A stretch of 64,000 bases of DNA from Actinophytocola xinjiangensis (lineage in GTDB: Bacteria; Actinomycetota; Actinomycetes; Mycobacteriales; Pseudonocardiaceae): NCBI RefSeq assembly GCF_001921215.1, contig NZ_MSIF01000017.1:62001-126000 (forward strand). The letters run 5' to 3'. The position numbers and the translations under genes are program-made. The notes under the pieces were generated by a model. That model worked only from the letters and a program-made list of their open reading frames with translations, did no database searches and was not told the DNA's origin. Shown one piece after another: positions 45,127 to 56,371 of this stretch (position 1 is the first letter of the stretch; the number at the start of each line of letters is the position of its first letter).

Positions 45127-46187
45127 TCAGGCGCGCACCACTTCACGCGGTGCCGCATAGTGACACGACGCCTGGTGGGTCGGGACACCGGCCACGTCGA
45201 TCAGCGGCGGCGGCTCCTCCACACAGCGCAGCGCGTCGCTCTCCGAGAGCTGCTCGAACTTCCAGCAGCGGGTCCGGAACCGGCAGCCCGACGGCGGGTT
45301 GGCCGGGTTCGGCACGTCGCCGCGCAACACGATCCGCTGACGCTGGCGCTCCACCTTCGGGTCCGGGATCGGCACCGCCGAGATCAGCGCCTGGGTGTAG
45401 GGGTGGTGCGGGTTGTCGAACAGCTCGTCGCGGTCGGCGATCTCCACCACGTTGCCCAGGTACATCACCGCGACCCGGTCGGCGATGTGGCGCACCACCG
45501 ACAGGTCGTGGGCGATGAACAGGTAGGTCAGGCCCAGCTCGTCCTGCAGGTCCTCCAGCAGGTTGATGATCTGCGCCTGGATCGACACGTCCAGCGCCGA
45601 GACCGGCTCGTCGAGCACGATGAACTTGGGTTCATCGCGATCGCCCTGGCGATGCCGATGCGCTGGCGCTGCCCGCCGGAGAACTCGTGCGGGTAGCGGT
45701 CGGCGTACTCGTCGGCCAGGCCGACCGTGTCCAGCAGGTCCGGGATCGTGCGCGAGGTCACCTCGGCGCCGAGCAGCTCGTACTTCTCGGTCAGCGCCTG
45801 GCGGATCTTCATCCGGGGGTTGAGCGAGGCGTACGGGTCCTGGAACACGATCTGCATGTCCCGGCGTGCCTTGCGCAGCTCCTTGGGGCCCAGCGACAGC
45901 ACGTCCACCCCGTCCAGGCGCACCGAGCCGCTGGTGGGCTCGATCAGCCGCAGGATGGCCCGCGCGGTGGTCGACTTGCCGCAGCCGGACTCGCCGACCA
46001 GCGCCACCGTCTGGCCCCGGTTCACGTTCACCGAGACCCCGTTGACGGCCTGGACGAACCCGGTCGGCCGGCGCCCGACCAGCCCTCCCCGGATCGGGAA
46101 GTGCTTGACCAGGTCGGTCACCTCGAGCACCGGCGCCTGCGCCACCGCCGCCCCGCCACCAGCATTCCGCGAACTGGGGGAACTCAT
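45127..46187 (-). pseudogene. oppF: Oligopeptide ABC transporter ATPase OppF, frameshifted
   Basis: The N-terminal part ([32 protein letters not shown], ..., [19 protein letters not shown]) reads in one frame and the rest ([25 protein letters not shown] to the end) in another. The break is at AACCCAAG near 45628: one base is missing from the codons for N-P-K before Walker B. With one base added the gene is 353 aa and complete. It is either a real lesion, a sequencing or assembly error, or a programmed frameshift. ATG 46187 overlaps the oppD stop (ATGA). Confidence 0.8.
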
Positions 46188-47257
46188 TGCGCAAGCCTTT
46201 CCTCGAACGCGATCTGGACCTGGTCGCTGTGGATGCACGCGGCCCGGTGGAGGCCACCCCCGTCGGTCTCCGGGAGCACCACGGTGTCCAGCGGCGGCAG
46301 CGCCTCCGAGCAGGCCTCGGTGGCGAAGCGGCAGCGCGGGTGGAACGGGCAGCCCGGCGGCACGTTCGACAGGCTCGGCGGCATGCCGGTGATCGGCAGC
46401 AGCCGCTCCTGGCGGCTCCGGTCCATCCTGGCCAGGCTGGAGAGCAGGCCGTAGGTGTAGGCGTGCTGCGGGCGGTAGAACACGTCGTCGCAACTGCCGG
46501 ACTCGACGATCCGCCCCGCGTACATGACGTTGATCCGGTCGGCGTGGCTGGCGACCAGCCCGAGGTCGTGGGTGATCAGCACGATCGCGGTGTTGCGCTC
46601 CTCCTGGAGCTTCTCCAGCAGCAGCATGATCTGCGCCTGGATGGTCACGTCCAGCGCGGTCGTCGGCTCGTCGGCCAGCAGCACCTTCGGGTCGTTGGCC
46701 AGCGCCATCGCGATCATCGCGCGCTGGCGCATACCGCCGGAGAACTCGTGCGGGTACTGGTTGATCCGCACGCCCGGGTTCGGGATGCCGACCTCGCCGA
46801 GCAGGTCAAGGACCTTGCGCCGGGCGACCGTCTTGCTCACGTGCTGGTGGTTGGTGACCATCTCGGCGATCTGGTCACCGACCTTGAACACCGGGTTCAG
46901 CGCGGTCAGCGGGTCCTGGAAGATCATCGCGATCTCGCTGCCGCGCAGCTTGCGCTGCTGCTTCTCCGGCAGCGCCAGGATCGACCGGCCGCGCAGCCGG
47001 ATGTCGCCGGACGGGAAGACCGCCGGGGGGCTGGGCACCAGGCCGAGGATGCTCATCGCCGACACCGACTTGCCAGAGCCCGACTCGCCGACGATGGCCA
47101 GCGTCTCGCCCTCGTCGACGTACCAGCTGACGCCGTCGACCGCCTTGACCAGGCCACCGTCGGTCGTGAAGTGCACCCGCAGGTCGTCGACCTCGAGCAG
47201 CGGCGCCGCCGGACCGTCCCCGAGGTCGAAGTCGGTTGTGCTTTCGTTGCGCGCCAT
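46184..47257 (-). CDS. oppD: Oligopeptide ABC transporter ATPase OppD
   Basis: 357 aa. Walker A GESGSGKS, signature [18 protein letters not shown], Walker [14 protein letters not shown], and the OppD/DppD C-terminal signature [17 protein letters not shown], which binds an iron-sulfur cluster in some homologs. It powers peptide import with OppF. Overlaps oppF by four bases and follows oppC closely. Confidence 0.93.
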   Translation of the reverse strand: MARNESTTDFDLGDGPAAPLLEVDDLRVHFTTDGGLVKAVDGVSWYVDEGETLAIVGESGSGKSVSAMSILGLVPSPPAVFPSGDIRLRGRSILALPEKQQRKLRGSEIAMIFQDPLTALNPVFKVGDQIAEMVTNHQHVSKTVARRKVLDLLGEVGIPNPGVRINQYPHEFSGGMRQRAMIAMALANDPKVLLADEPTTALDVTIQAQIMLLLEKLQEERNTAIVLITHDLGLVASHADRINVMYAGRIVESGSCDDVFYRPQHAYTYGLLSSLARMDRSRQERLLPITGMPPSLSNVPPGCPFHPRCRFATEACSEALPPLDTVVLPETDGGGLHRAACIHSDQVQIAFEERLAQ

Positions 47258-47270
47258 GCGCGGTGACTCC

Positions 47271-48248
47271 TTACCGAAGTTTCGGGTCGATCGAATCGCG
47301 CAGGCCGTCGGCGACGAACGCGAACGCCAGCGTGGTGATCACGATCGCGAGGCTGGGGAACATCCACATGTGCGCTTCGCCCTCGACGTTGAGCGACGGA
47401 ACGGCCTTGGCGATCATCGTCCCCCATTCGGGGATGTCGGCCGGCACGCCGATCCCGAGGAACGCCAGCGAGGCCATCGCCACGATCGCCACACCGATGT
47501 GGCTGAACGAGTAGATCAGCGTCGGGCCGATGGCGTTGGGCAGGATGTGCCTGGTCACGATCCGGGTGTCGGACGCGCCGATGGACCTGGCCGCCTCGAC
47601 GTACTCCGACTCGCGCAGCGACAGCGTCGAGCCGCGCATCAGCCGCGCGGCCGTCGGCCAGCTCAGGATCACCAGCGCGATGATCACCTGGGGGATGCCG
47701 TTGCCGAAGATCTGCACGACCAGGATGGCACCGATCAGGGCCGGGAAGGCCAGCACGATGTCGGTGATCCGCATGATGATCGAGTCGGTCGCCTTGCCGC
47801 GGAACCCGGCGATCGCGCCGAGCGCCAGCCCGACCACCAGCGACAGGATCATCACGCTCCAGCCGACGATCATCGCCAGCCGGGTGCCGTAGACGATCCC
47901 GGAGAACATGTCGCGGCCCAGGATGTCGGTGCCGAACCAGTGCCGGGCCGACGGTGGGTTCCGCGAGTTGATCGGGTTCTGTTCCATGGGGTCGAACGGC
48001 GTGATCCACGGCTGCAGGATCGCCAGCACCATCAGGAAGATGACCAGCGCGAGGCCGACGACGGCGAGCTTGTTGCGCTTGTACCGGCGCCAGATCTCCT
48101 TGAACTGGCCGGTCGAGCCGTTCTTCCTGCGGCCGTTTTTCGGCCCGGTCTCGGTGCTGTCCGGGTCCGGCGCCTCGAACCGCGTCATCAGTGCCTCGGC
48201 CGGGACGTGGGTGTCCGGCTCGCGCCCGCTCTGGGGTGGTGTCGTCAC
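47271..48248 (-). CDS. oppC: Oligopeptide ABC transporter permease OppC
   Basis: 325 aa. A cytoplasmic N-terminal tail, a first helix near LAVVGLALVIFLMVLAIL, HWFGTDILGRDMFSGIVYGTR (family block) and the EAA loop EYVEAARSIGASDTRIVTRHILPNA that contacts the ATPases. GAGGAG before GTG 48248 fixes the start; upstream residues overlap oppB and were excluded. Confidence 0.92.
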   Translation of the reverse strand: MTTPPQSGREPDTHVPAEALMTRFEAPDPDSTETGPKNGRRKNGSTGQFKEIWRRYKRNKLAVVGLALVIFLMVLAILQPWITPFDPMEQNPINSRNPPSARHWFGTDILGRDMFSGIVYGTRLAMIVGWSVMILSLVVGLALGAIAGFRGKATDSIIMRITDIVLAFPALIGAILVVQIFGNGIPQVIIALVILSWPTAARLMRGSTLSLRESEYVEAARSIGASDTRIVTRHILPNAIGPTLIYSFSHIGVAIVAMASLAFLGIGVPADIPEWGTMIAKAVPSLNVEGEAHMWMFPSLAIVITTLAFAFVADGLRDSIDPKLR

Positions 48249-48258
48249 GGGATGCTCC

Positions 48259-49191
48259 TCAGTGCAGCCTGATCCGCGGGTCAAGGTACGCGTAGAGAAT
48301 GTCGACCAGCGTCGAGAGCAGCACGAACACGACCACCGCGAAGACCACGATCGGCACGATGACGGGGTTGTTGTGCTGGCTGATCGCCCGGACCAGCAGG
48401 TAGCCCAGGCCCTGGTACTCGAAGATCCGTTCGGTGATCAGCGCCCCGCCCAGCAGCACGCCGAGGCTGACGCCGGTGTAGGTGACCACCGGGATGATCG
48501 AGTTGCGGAAGGCGTGCTTGCCGATGACCTTGCGCTCGGAGATGCCCTTGGCGCGGGCGGTGCGGATGAAGTCGGCCCGCAGGACCTCCAGCATCGACCC
48601 GCGCATCAGACGGGCGATGAACGCCGCGTCCAGGATCGCCAGGGTCAACGCCGGCAGGATGATCTCCTGCCACCACGGTGTCTCGACGGTGAAGCTGCGC
48701 GGTACGGCCGGGAAGATCCACTCGCCGGACAGCCACGCGCGAAGTCCGATGCCGATCACGAAGACCGGGATGCCGATGCCGAGGGTGGTGATGATCGTGA
48801 TGAACACGTCGCGGAAGGTGTACGGGGCGACCGCGGCGATGATGCCGGCGGTCAGACCGATGATCACCTCGATGATGATCGCGAACAGGGCCAGCCGCGC
48901 GGTCGCCGGGACCGCCGTCGCGAGCATGTCGGCCACGTCGCGGCGCTGTTCGAAGTCGATGCCGAAGTCGAACGTGAACATGTTCTGCAGGTAAGTCAGG
49001 TACTGCATGAAGAACGGCTGATCCATGCCGAACTTCGCGCGCAGCGCCTCCTGGATCTCCGGTGGGACCGTCTTCTCGCCGCTGGAGGCGAACGGATCAC
49101 CCAGGGTGAACAGCCCGAGGTAGATCAGGAAGGTGGCCGCGATGATGACCAGGACGGCGTGGGCGAGCCTGCGGGTGATGAACTTCGCCAC
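48259..49191 (-). CDS. oppB: Oligopeptide ABC transporter permease OppB
   Basis: 310 aa, six helices. First helix in LAHAVLVIIAATFLIYLGL, then the large outer loop with KFGMDQPFFMQYLTYLQNMF; the EAA loop is ADFIRTARAKGISERKVIGKHAFRNS. Only 10 bp separate it from oppC. Confidence 0.92.
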   Translation of the reverse strand: MAKFITRRLAHAVLVIIAATFLIYLGLFTLGDPFASSGEKTVPPEIQEALRAKFGMDQPFFMQYLTYLQNMFTFDFGIDFEQRRDVADMLATAVPATARLALFAIIIEVIIGLTAGIIAAVAPYTFRDVFITIITTLGIGIPVFVIGIGLRAWLSGEWIFPAVPRSFTVETPWWQEIILPALTLAILDAAFIARLMRGSMLEVLRADFIRTARAKGISERKVIGKHAFRNSIIPVVTYTGVSLGVLLGGALITERIFEYQGLGYLLVRAISQHNNPVIVPIVVFAVVVFVLLSTLVDILYAYLDPRIRLH

Positions 49192-49216
49192 GGCCGCTTC
49201 GACCTCTCTCGTAGGT

Positions 49217-49253
49217 GTGGTCGGCGGCCTCGTCGTGCGAGGCCGCCGACCAC
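49217..49253 (-). terminator. Strong intercistronic stem-loop between oppA and oppB
   Basis: Perfect 16-bp stem (GTGGTCGGCGGCCTCG and its complement) with a 5-nt loop and no T-run. Likely partial terminator or 3' stabiliser that lets oppA be expressed above the membrane genes. Confidence 0.65.
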
Positions 49254-49268
49254 CGGTTTACGCGTTGA

Positions 49269-50993
49269 CTACTTCTGGAAGATGACGTCGAGCGGCGGGT
49301 TCTCGTGGAAGTCCATGAACCCGGCGTTGCCCCACTTCGAGCTGTCGTACGCGCGGAACTGCTGGCGCTCGAACATCGGGATGTTGGCGAGGTCGTCACC
49401 GATCGCGATCTTCTCGGCCTTCTTGTACAGCTCGTTGCGCTCCGCCTCGTCCTTGGACGCGGCGGCCTCCTCGATCAGCTTGTCGAACTCGGGGTTCGAG
49501 TACCGGCCGCGGTTGTCGCCGGTGGCCGGCGCGTTCGGGTCGGAGGTGCCGATCGCCGAGGTGGCGAACAGCGGCTGGAGGAAGTTGCCCGGGGTGCCGT
49601 AGTCGCCACCCCACGACAGGCGGTAGATGCCGGTCGAGGTGGGCTGCTTCTGGTTCTCCAGCATGTCGCTGAACTCGACGCCCGAGTAGTTGACCTTCAG
49701 GCCGAGGTTCTTCTCCAGCTGCTGCTTGACCGCGGCGGTCCACTCCTCGTGGCCACCACCGGTGTTGAACTGGAAGTTGATCTCGGTACCCGGCTTCAGG
49801 CCGGCCTTCTCGGCCAGCTTCTTGGCCTCTTCGGGGTTGTACTCACAGGCGTCGCAGACACCAGGCTGGTAGGCGTCCTTGTAACCGCCGGGAACCCAGG
49901 AGGTGGCCGGCGCACGCGAGGAGTCGAACACGCCCTCGCTGATCGTGGCGCGGTCGATGGCCATCGAGACGGCCTTGCGGGCGTCCGCGCTGTCCATCGG
50001 CGCCTTGGTCACCGCGACCTGCAGGTAGTCGATACCGAAGGTCTTCTTCGAGATCCAGCCGTCCTGCGGCTCGTACTTGTCGCGGGTCGTCTTCAGCTGG
50101 TTCGGTGGGACGCGGGCCCAGTCGAACTGGCCGTTGTTCAGACCGTCGAGCTCCTTCTGCTGCGCGGTCTCGTCACCGACGAGGATGGTCAGCTCCACGG
50201 CGTCCAGGTACGCCTTGTCGCCGGTGGTGTAGTCCTCGTAGCGCTTGAGCTTGATGCCGGCGTCGTGCTGCCACGGGCCGTCCATCATGAAGGGGCCGTT
50301 GCCGATCGGCAGGTCGTTGTAGGCCTGGTTGTCCGCCGCGCCGGCCACGGTGGGAACCGGGCTCATCGCGGTGTGCGCCGTGCGCATGTAGAACTCGCAG
50401 CTCGGCTGGGACAGCTTGACCTTGAGGACCTTCGGGTCGCTGGCGTCCACGCCGGACAGCGTGGTGGCCGAGCCGCCCTGGATGGCGTCGTAGCCCTCGA
50501 TCTGGTCGAAGTGGTACGCCACGTCGGACGCGGCGGCCTTGGCGGTGGTCCGCTCCCAGCCGCGCTTGAACGACGCCGAGGTGACCTCTTCACCGTTGTG
50601 GAACTTGTTCCCGGTCTTCAGGTTGAAGGTCCACTCGGAGCAGTCGTCGTTGGTCTCCCAGTTCTCCGCCGCCGCCGGCTCGGTCGTGCCGTCGGGGTTG
50701 GTGTGGGCGAGACCCGTGAACAGGGACTCGGTGACCAGCATGCCCTCGGACTCCTGGGCGTTGTACGGGTCGATGGCGGTCGGCTCGACGATCCCCAACC
50801 GGAACGTGCCGCCCGGCTTGCCTTCGGTGATCTCGGTGTTCTCGACCTCCGGGTAGCCGAAGGCCGTGGGCTTGTCGTCGCCGTCGCCGGAGTTGTCGGT
50901 TCCGGTATTGCTCTGCTGAGAGCACGCGGTCAGCACCAGACTGGACACCGCCAGCCCAGCTGCCGCGCGCAGCAGAACGGATTTCGTTCTCAA
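49269..50993 (-). CDS. oppA: Oligopeptide-binding lipoprotein OppA
   Basis: 574 aa extracellular binding protein of the peptide/nickel family 5. Signal peptide with lipobox SSLVLTACSQQ. Then GGTFRLGIVEPTAIDPYNAQESEG and CSEWTFNLKTGNKFHNGEEVTS (family blocks), with the C-terminal end at FMDFHENPPLDVIF. The start is TTG 50993: GGAGGA stands 5 nt upstream and no ATG/GTG is closer. It captures peptides for the downstream permease operon. Confidence 0.9.
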   Translation of the reverse strand: MRTKSVLLRAAAGLAVSSLVLTACSQQSNTGTDNSGDGDDKPTAFGYPEVENTEITEGKPGGTFRLGIVEPTAIDPYNAQESEGMLVTESLFTGLAHTNPDGTTEPAAAENWETNDDCSEWTFNLKTGNKFHNGEEVTSASFKRGWERTTAKAAASDVAYHFDQIEGYDAIQGGSATTLSGVDASDPKVLKVKLSQPSCEFYMRTAHTAMSPVPTVAGAADNQAYNDLPIGNGPFMMDGPWQHDAGIKLKRYEDYTTGDKAYLDAVELTILVGDETAQQKELDGLNNGQFDWARVPPNQLKTTRDKYEPQDGWISKKTFGIDYLQVAVTKAPMDSADARKAVSMAIDRATISEGVFDSSRAPATSWVPGGYKDAYQPGVCDACEYNPEEAKKLAEKAGLKPGTEINFQFNTGGGHEEWTAAVKQQLEKNLGLKVNYSGVEFSDMLENQKQPTSTGIYRLSWGGDYGTPGNFLQPLFATSAIGTSDPNAPATGDNRGRYSNPEFDKLIEEAAASKDEAERNELYKKAEKIAIGDDLANIPMFERQQFRAYDSSKWGNAGFMDFHENPPLDVIFQK

Positions 50994-51437
50994 GTCGATC
51001 CTCCATGGGCGAGCATGCCCCGATCCGGGGGTGTGCTCCCTGTGTTGTCGTGACACATCGTGCACGGAGCCAGCCGCCACCGCGCGGTGGGGGCCGACGC
51101 GCCGCACCGATGTGCCGCATGATCGGCTCGCGCCGAGGCACACGTCGTTCCTGGGTGCACGTCGTCCGAACCCCTGTGTCAGTTGATCTTGTGACGCGTC
51201 CAGCCTGGAACGTCGACACGCCGTTGCAGGACGGTAGGAACTTCGGAAGTCGCCGTCACGGTTACCCGAGGGATCGTGACCAAAGGGTGACACGCTGGTG
51301 GCCGCACGCGACCTAACGGTTACCGCAAGGCATTTATTTGCAGGTTGAGCCCTACTTTTGGCGGGTTGCACGCTCAGTGCGTAGGCCGTCCGGATGACGT
51401 GACGATGTCCGGTCGGTGACCGGCCCGCCGCACCCGG
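50994..51437. other. Gene-free region upstream of oppA
   Basis: 444 bp without convincing coding sequence. It contains two ACGGTTACC direct repeats (51258-51266, 51316-51324) and an AT-rich patch at 51325-51360. It should hold the oppA promoter, but no single hexamer pair is convincing. Confidence 0.5.
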
Positions 51438-53117
51438 TCAACCGGCCGCGCGCTGCCAGGACGCCGCGCCGGCAAACGGACCAACGAGCGGGGGGCCGAC
51501 CGCGACACCCGATACCTCCGGGCGGACGGCCAGCGTCTCGGACTCCTGGTAGAGCGGCAGCGCGACCGCCGTGTCCCACAGCAGAGGCTCGATCGCCGCC
51601 AACGCGTCGGTTACGGAGAGTGCTCCCGTGAGCGCAGCGTCCATCGTCGGCTGGACCCCGGGATCACACAGCCCGAACACGTTCGCCGGGCTCGGCCCCT
51701 GCCCGTCCTGCGCCGGCGCGCAACCGAAGTTCGAGGCCAGCACCGTCGCCTGGTCGCCGTTCACCGGCCGGGAGATCACCGCCAGGTCCACCGTGTCCCC
51801 GTCCACCGGCTCCTCACCGTCGGTCTGGGCACCGGAGAGCTGGGCGTAGAGCTCGTCGGCCGGCGGGGTGACCACCCGCGCCGCGATGCCCACCGCCGCC
51901 AGCTGGCGGGCCACCTCCCGGGCGACCAGCTGGGCGGTCTCCCGCTCGGCCGGCGCACCGACCACCAGATCCAGCGGCTGGCCCTCACGCGTCCAGCCGG
52001 TCGCGGTGCGGGTGTAGCCGGAGCGGCCGAGCAGCGTCACCACGTCGGCCGGGCTGTGGCGGCGGCTCGCCGGCTGGGTCGCGCGGTAGCCGGGCAGCGC
52101 CGGCGCCAGCACCTGGGCATCGGAACGCAGCTCCACGCCCGGCCCGCCGGCCGTGCCGACCGTGACCAGCTGGTCGCGGTCCAGGGCGGCGATGACCGCC
52201 GCGCGCACCGTGCGTTCGGTCAGCTGCGGGCGGTCCGGGCGCACCGCCAACGTCAGCACACTGGGCCTGGCCGCCGTCTGGACCGGCACCGGCGGGGCGA
52301 TCCGGGCGATCTCGCCGGCGCTGACCGCGTCCAGCCTGGCCAGCGCCAGCTGGTCGTGACCGGCCTCCAGCGCGTCGACGATGCCGGAGTTGTCGGCGCG
52401 GCGCAGCACGATCCGGTCCAGCTTCGGCGGCTCCTCCCAGTACCGGTCGTTGCGCTCCAGCACCACCTCGCCCCGGTCGGTGTCCAGCGCCTTGACCGCG
52501 TACGGGCCGGCGGTGGCCGGGAAGTTGGTCTGCAACGCGCCGTCCCAGCCGCCAGGGGCGTCCTTGAGCAGGTGCGCCGGCAGCAGGCTGGTGAACAGCG
52601 ACCGCCAGCCAGGGTAGGGGTCGGTGAACACGACCTCCACCACCTTGCCGGCGTCGCGCGCGGTGATGTCGCTGATCAGCCGGTAGCCGGCGGCGTCGAT
52701 CGCCCCCGTCGAGTCGATGATCTCCTGCCACAGGTAGACGAAGTCCTCGGCGGCGATCGGCGCGGTGTCCGACCAGGACGCGTCCGAGCGGATCCGGTAG
52801 GTCACCGTGTACGGGTCGTAGTCGGTCACGCTGGCCGAGGACATCAGCGTGTCGTCCAGCCGGGGCGTGCCGTCGGCGCCGGGCCGGAACACCGAGGGCA
52901 GCACCAGGTTGGCCAGCGCCGTGGTCACCACCGACTGGTCGCTGAGGTGGTGCGGGTTGTACCCGCCGGCGACGCTGCTGACCCCCACGACCAGCTCACC
53001 GGTGTCGACCTTCTCCGGCACCGGGCTGGTCACCGGCGTGTCGACCAGCCGGGGAGCCGGGGTGCACGCGGCCAGGGTGAGCACGACCAGCAGCGCGGGA
53101 AACCATGGTGCACGCAC
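51438..53117 (-). CDS. lpqW: LpqW-like family-5 solute-binding lipoprotein
   Basis: 559 aa. The signal peptide ends in the lipobox VVLTLAACTPAP. The body has SBP family-5 blocks (GYNPHHLSDQSVVTTALANLVLPSVF, DPYTVTYRIRSDASWSDTAPIAAEDFVYLWQEI). It sits directly downstream of typA as mycobacterial lpqW does (Rv1165-Rv1166), where LpqW steers lipoarabinomannan/PIM synthesis rather than importing peptide. GTG 53117 has GGAGG upstream. The lipid role is transferred from mycobacteria. Confidence 0.82.
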   Translation of the reverse strand: MRAPWFPALLVVLTLAACTPAPRLVDTPVTSPVPEKVDTGELVVGVSSVAGGYNPHHLSDQSVVTTALANLVLPSVFRPGADGTPRLDDTLMSSASVTDYDPYTVTYRIRSDASWSDTAPIAAEDFVYLWQEIIDSTGAIDAAGYRLISDITARDAGKVVEVVFTDPYPGWRSLFTSLLPAHLLKDAPGGWDGALQTNFPATAGPYAVKALDTDRGEVVLERNDRYWEEPPKLDRIVLRRADNSGIVDALEAGHDQLALARLDAVSAGEIARIAPPVPVQTAARPSVLTLAVRPDRPQLTERTVRAAVIAALDRDQLVTVGTAGGPGVELRSDAQVLAPALPGYRATQPASRRHSPADVVTLLGRSGYTRTATGWTREGQPLDLVVGAPAERETAQLVAREVARQLAAVGIAARVVTPPADELYAQLSGAQTDGEEPVDGDTVDLAVISRPVNGDQATVLASNFGCAPAQDGQGPSPANVFGLCDPGVQPTMDAALTGALSVTDALAAIEPLLWDTAVALPLYQESETLAVRPEVSGVAVGPPLVGPFAGAASWQRAAG

Positions 53118-53218
53118 CCCCCGGCCTCCTCCCCAAGTCCCACCGGTGTGCCCCGACCCTTTCAGACCCCAACGGCGCACCCGCGTTGAGGTGACGCGCA
53201 CGGGGCGGGCGCGGTTCC

Positions 53219-55123
<1,905 letters not shown>

Positions 55124-55210
55124 GCACGTGCTCCTGATTCGTGGCTTGGCGTCGTTGGTTGCGCGCGCAGATGGCGGTCGCGGCGCGTCCCAGGATAACT
55201 GTCGCCACTG

Positions 55211-55240
55211 GTGACCCGGGACCGTACGGGGTTCTAGACT
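55211..55240 (+). promoter_or_regulatory. trpS promoter
   Basis: GTGACC (-35, 55211-55216), an 18-bp spacer and TAGACT (-10, 55235-55240). The leader-peptide GTG at 55247 begins 7 nt downstream, so the transcript likely starts at that codon. Confidence 0.55.
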
Positions 55241-55246
55241 GTCGGG

Positions 55247-55297
55247 GTGTGTGACGTCACGAACCGTGAGTGGTGGGCCGCTGACCGGCGGCCGTGA
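55247..55297 (+). CDS. Trp leader peptide of the trpS attenuator
   Basis: 16 residues, MCDVTNREWWAADRRP, then TGA. Two adjacent TGG codons (55271-55276) sit at the 5' edge of the first RNA stem, exactly where a stalled ribosome must stand to switch folding. It is too short for ordinary gene finding. Leaderless GTG start. Confidence 0.75.
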   Translation: MCDVTNREWWAADRRP

Positions 55298-55338
55298 CGC
55301 GCACGCGTGCGAGACAACAGGCCGCCCACGGGCGGCCT
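55276..55338 (+). promoter_or_regulatory. Tryptophan attenuator (1:2, 2:3, 3:4 stems)
   Basis: Strand 1 GGCCGC (55276-55281) pairs with strand 2 GCGGCC (55288-55293). Strand 2 GGCGGCC (55287-55293) also pairs perfectly with strand 3 GGCCGCC (55320-55326). Strand 3 pairs with strand 4 GGCGGCC (55331-55337), the terminator, followed by TTCGTCGT. A ribosome stalled at the Trp codons frees strand 2 to form 2:3 and prevent termination, so trpS rises when charged tRNA-Trp is low. Confidence 0.75.
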
Positions 55339-55390
55339 TCGTCGTGTCGGGGGCTGGTCGTGGGCGGTGACGACCCGAAGGAGCCCTGAC

Positions 55391-56371
55391 ATGCCCCGCC
55401 TCTCCGCGATCACCCCGTCCGGCCCCGCCCACCTGGGCAACTACCTCGGCGCCGTGCGGCGCTGGGCCCGCGAGGGCCGCCCCGGCGACCTCTACTTCGT
55501 CAGCGACCTGCACGCGATGACCACCTTCTACGACCCGCAGCGACTACGGTCACGCACCCGCGACCTGCTGGCGCTGCTGGTGGCCTCCGGGATCGACCCG
55601 GACCGGGTGTTCGTCCAGTCGGACCTGTTGGCCCAGCTCGGCCCGCTGACCTGGTTGCTGGAGTGCACCTGCTCGTTCGGCGAGGCGGCCAGGATGACGC
55701 AGTTCAAGGAGAAGAGCGCCGCGCGGGAACTGGCGGAGACGCCGGTCCGGGTCGGCCTGTTCACCTACCCGGTGCTGATGGCCGCCGACATCCTGCTGCA
55801 GGGCACGGCCGAGGTCCCGGTCGGCGACGACCAGGCCCAGCACGTGGAGTTGGCGCGGGCACTGGCGCGGCGGTTCAACGGGACGTTCGGCGAGGCGTTC
55901 GTGGTGCCGGTGGCGGTGACCCCGCCGGCCGCCGCGCGGGTCAGGGACCTGGCCGACCCGAGCCGCAAGATGGACAAGTCCGCCCGCGACGCGGCCGGCG
56001 TGCTGTACGTGATGGACGCTCCGGACCTGTTGCGCCGCAAGGTGAAGCGCGCGGTGACCGACAGCCTGGACCGGTTGGAGTACCGGCCGGACGAGCAGCC
56101 GGGCCTGGCGAACCTGCTGGAGATCCTGGCCGCCTGCACCGGCAAACCGGTCCGCGAGGCCGCCGACGGATTCAGCTCCTACGGCGAGCTGAAGGACACC
56201 GTGGCCGAGGTGGTGATCGAGGAGCTGCGCCCGGTGCGGGAACGGATCAGCGCCCTGCTGGCCGACCAGCCCGAGCTGGACCGGGTGCGGCGCCGGGGCG
56301 CGGAGCTGGCGACCGCGCGCGGCGCCGAACGGCTGGAGGTGGCGCTGCGGCTGGCGGGACTGGGTCGCTAG
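55391..56371 (+). CDS. trpS: Tryptophanyl-tRNA synthetase
   Basis: 326 aa class I synthetase. The HIGH-type motif is TPSGPAHLGNYLGA, and the KMSKS-type motif reads SRKMDKSARDAAG. YPVLMAADILLQGTAEVPVGDDQAQHVELAR is the usual middle block. AAGGAG seven nt before ATG 55391. Ribosome-mediated attenuation is established for the auxiliary, indolmycin-resistant TrpRS1 of Streptomyces coelicolor, so this may be the auxiliary rather than the housekeeping copy; a second trpS elsewhere in the genome would settle this. Confidence 0.93.
   Translation: MPRLSAITPSGPAHLGNYLGAVRRWAREGRPGDLYFVSDLHAMTTFYDPQRLRSRTRDLLALLVASGIDPDRVFVQSDLLAQLGPLTWLLECTCSFGEAARMTQFKEKSAARELAETPVRVGLFTYPVLMAADILLQGTAEVPVGDDQAQHVELARALARRFNGTFGEAFVVPVAVTPPAAARVRDLADPSRKMDKSARDAAGVLYVMDAPDLLRRKVKRAVTDSLDRLEYRPDEQPGLANLLEILAACTGKPVREAADGFSSYGELKDTVAEVVIEELRPVRERISALLADQPELDRVRRRGAELATARGAERLEVALRLAGLGR

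Noticed and set aside
51258-51324. ACGGTTACC repeats as an oppA operator
   Set aside because: Two 9-bp copies 58 bp apart in a GC-rich gap are suggestive only; no promoter or regulator ties them to oppA.
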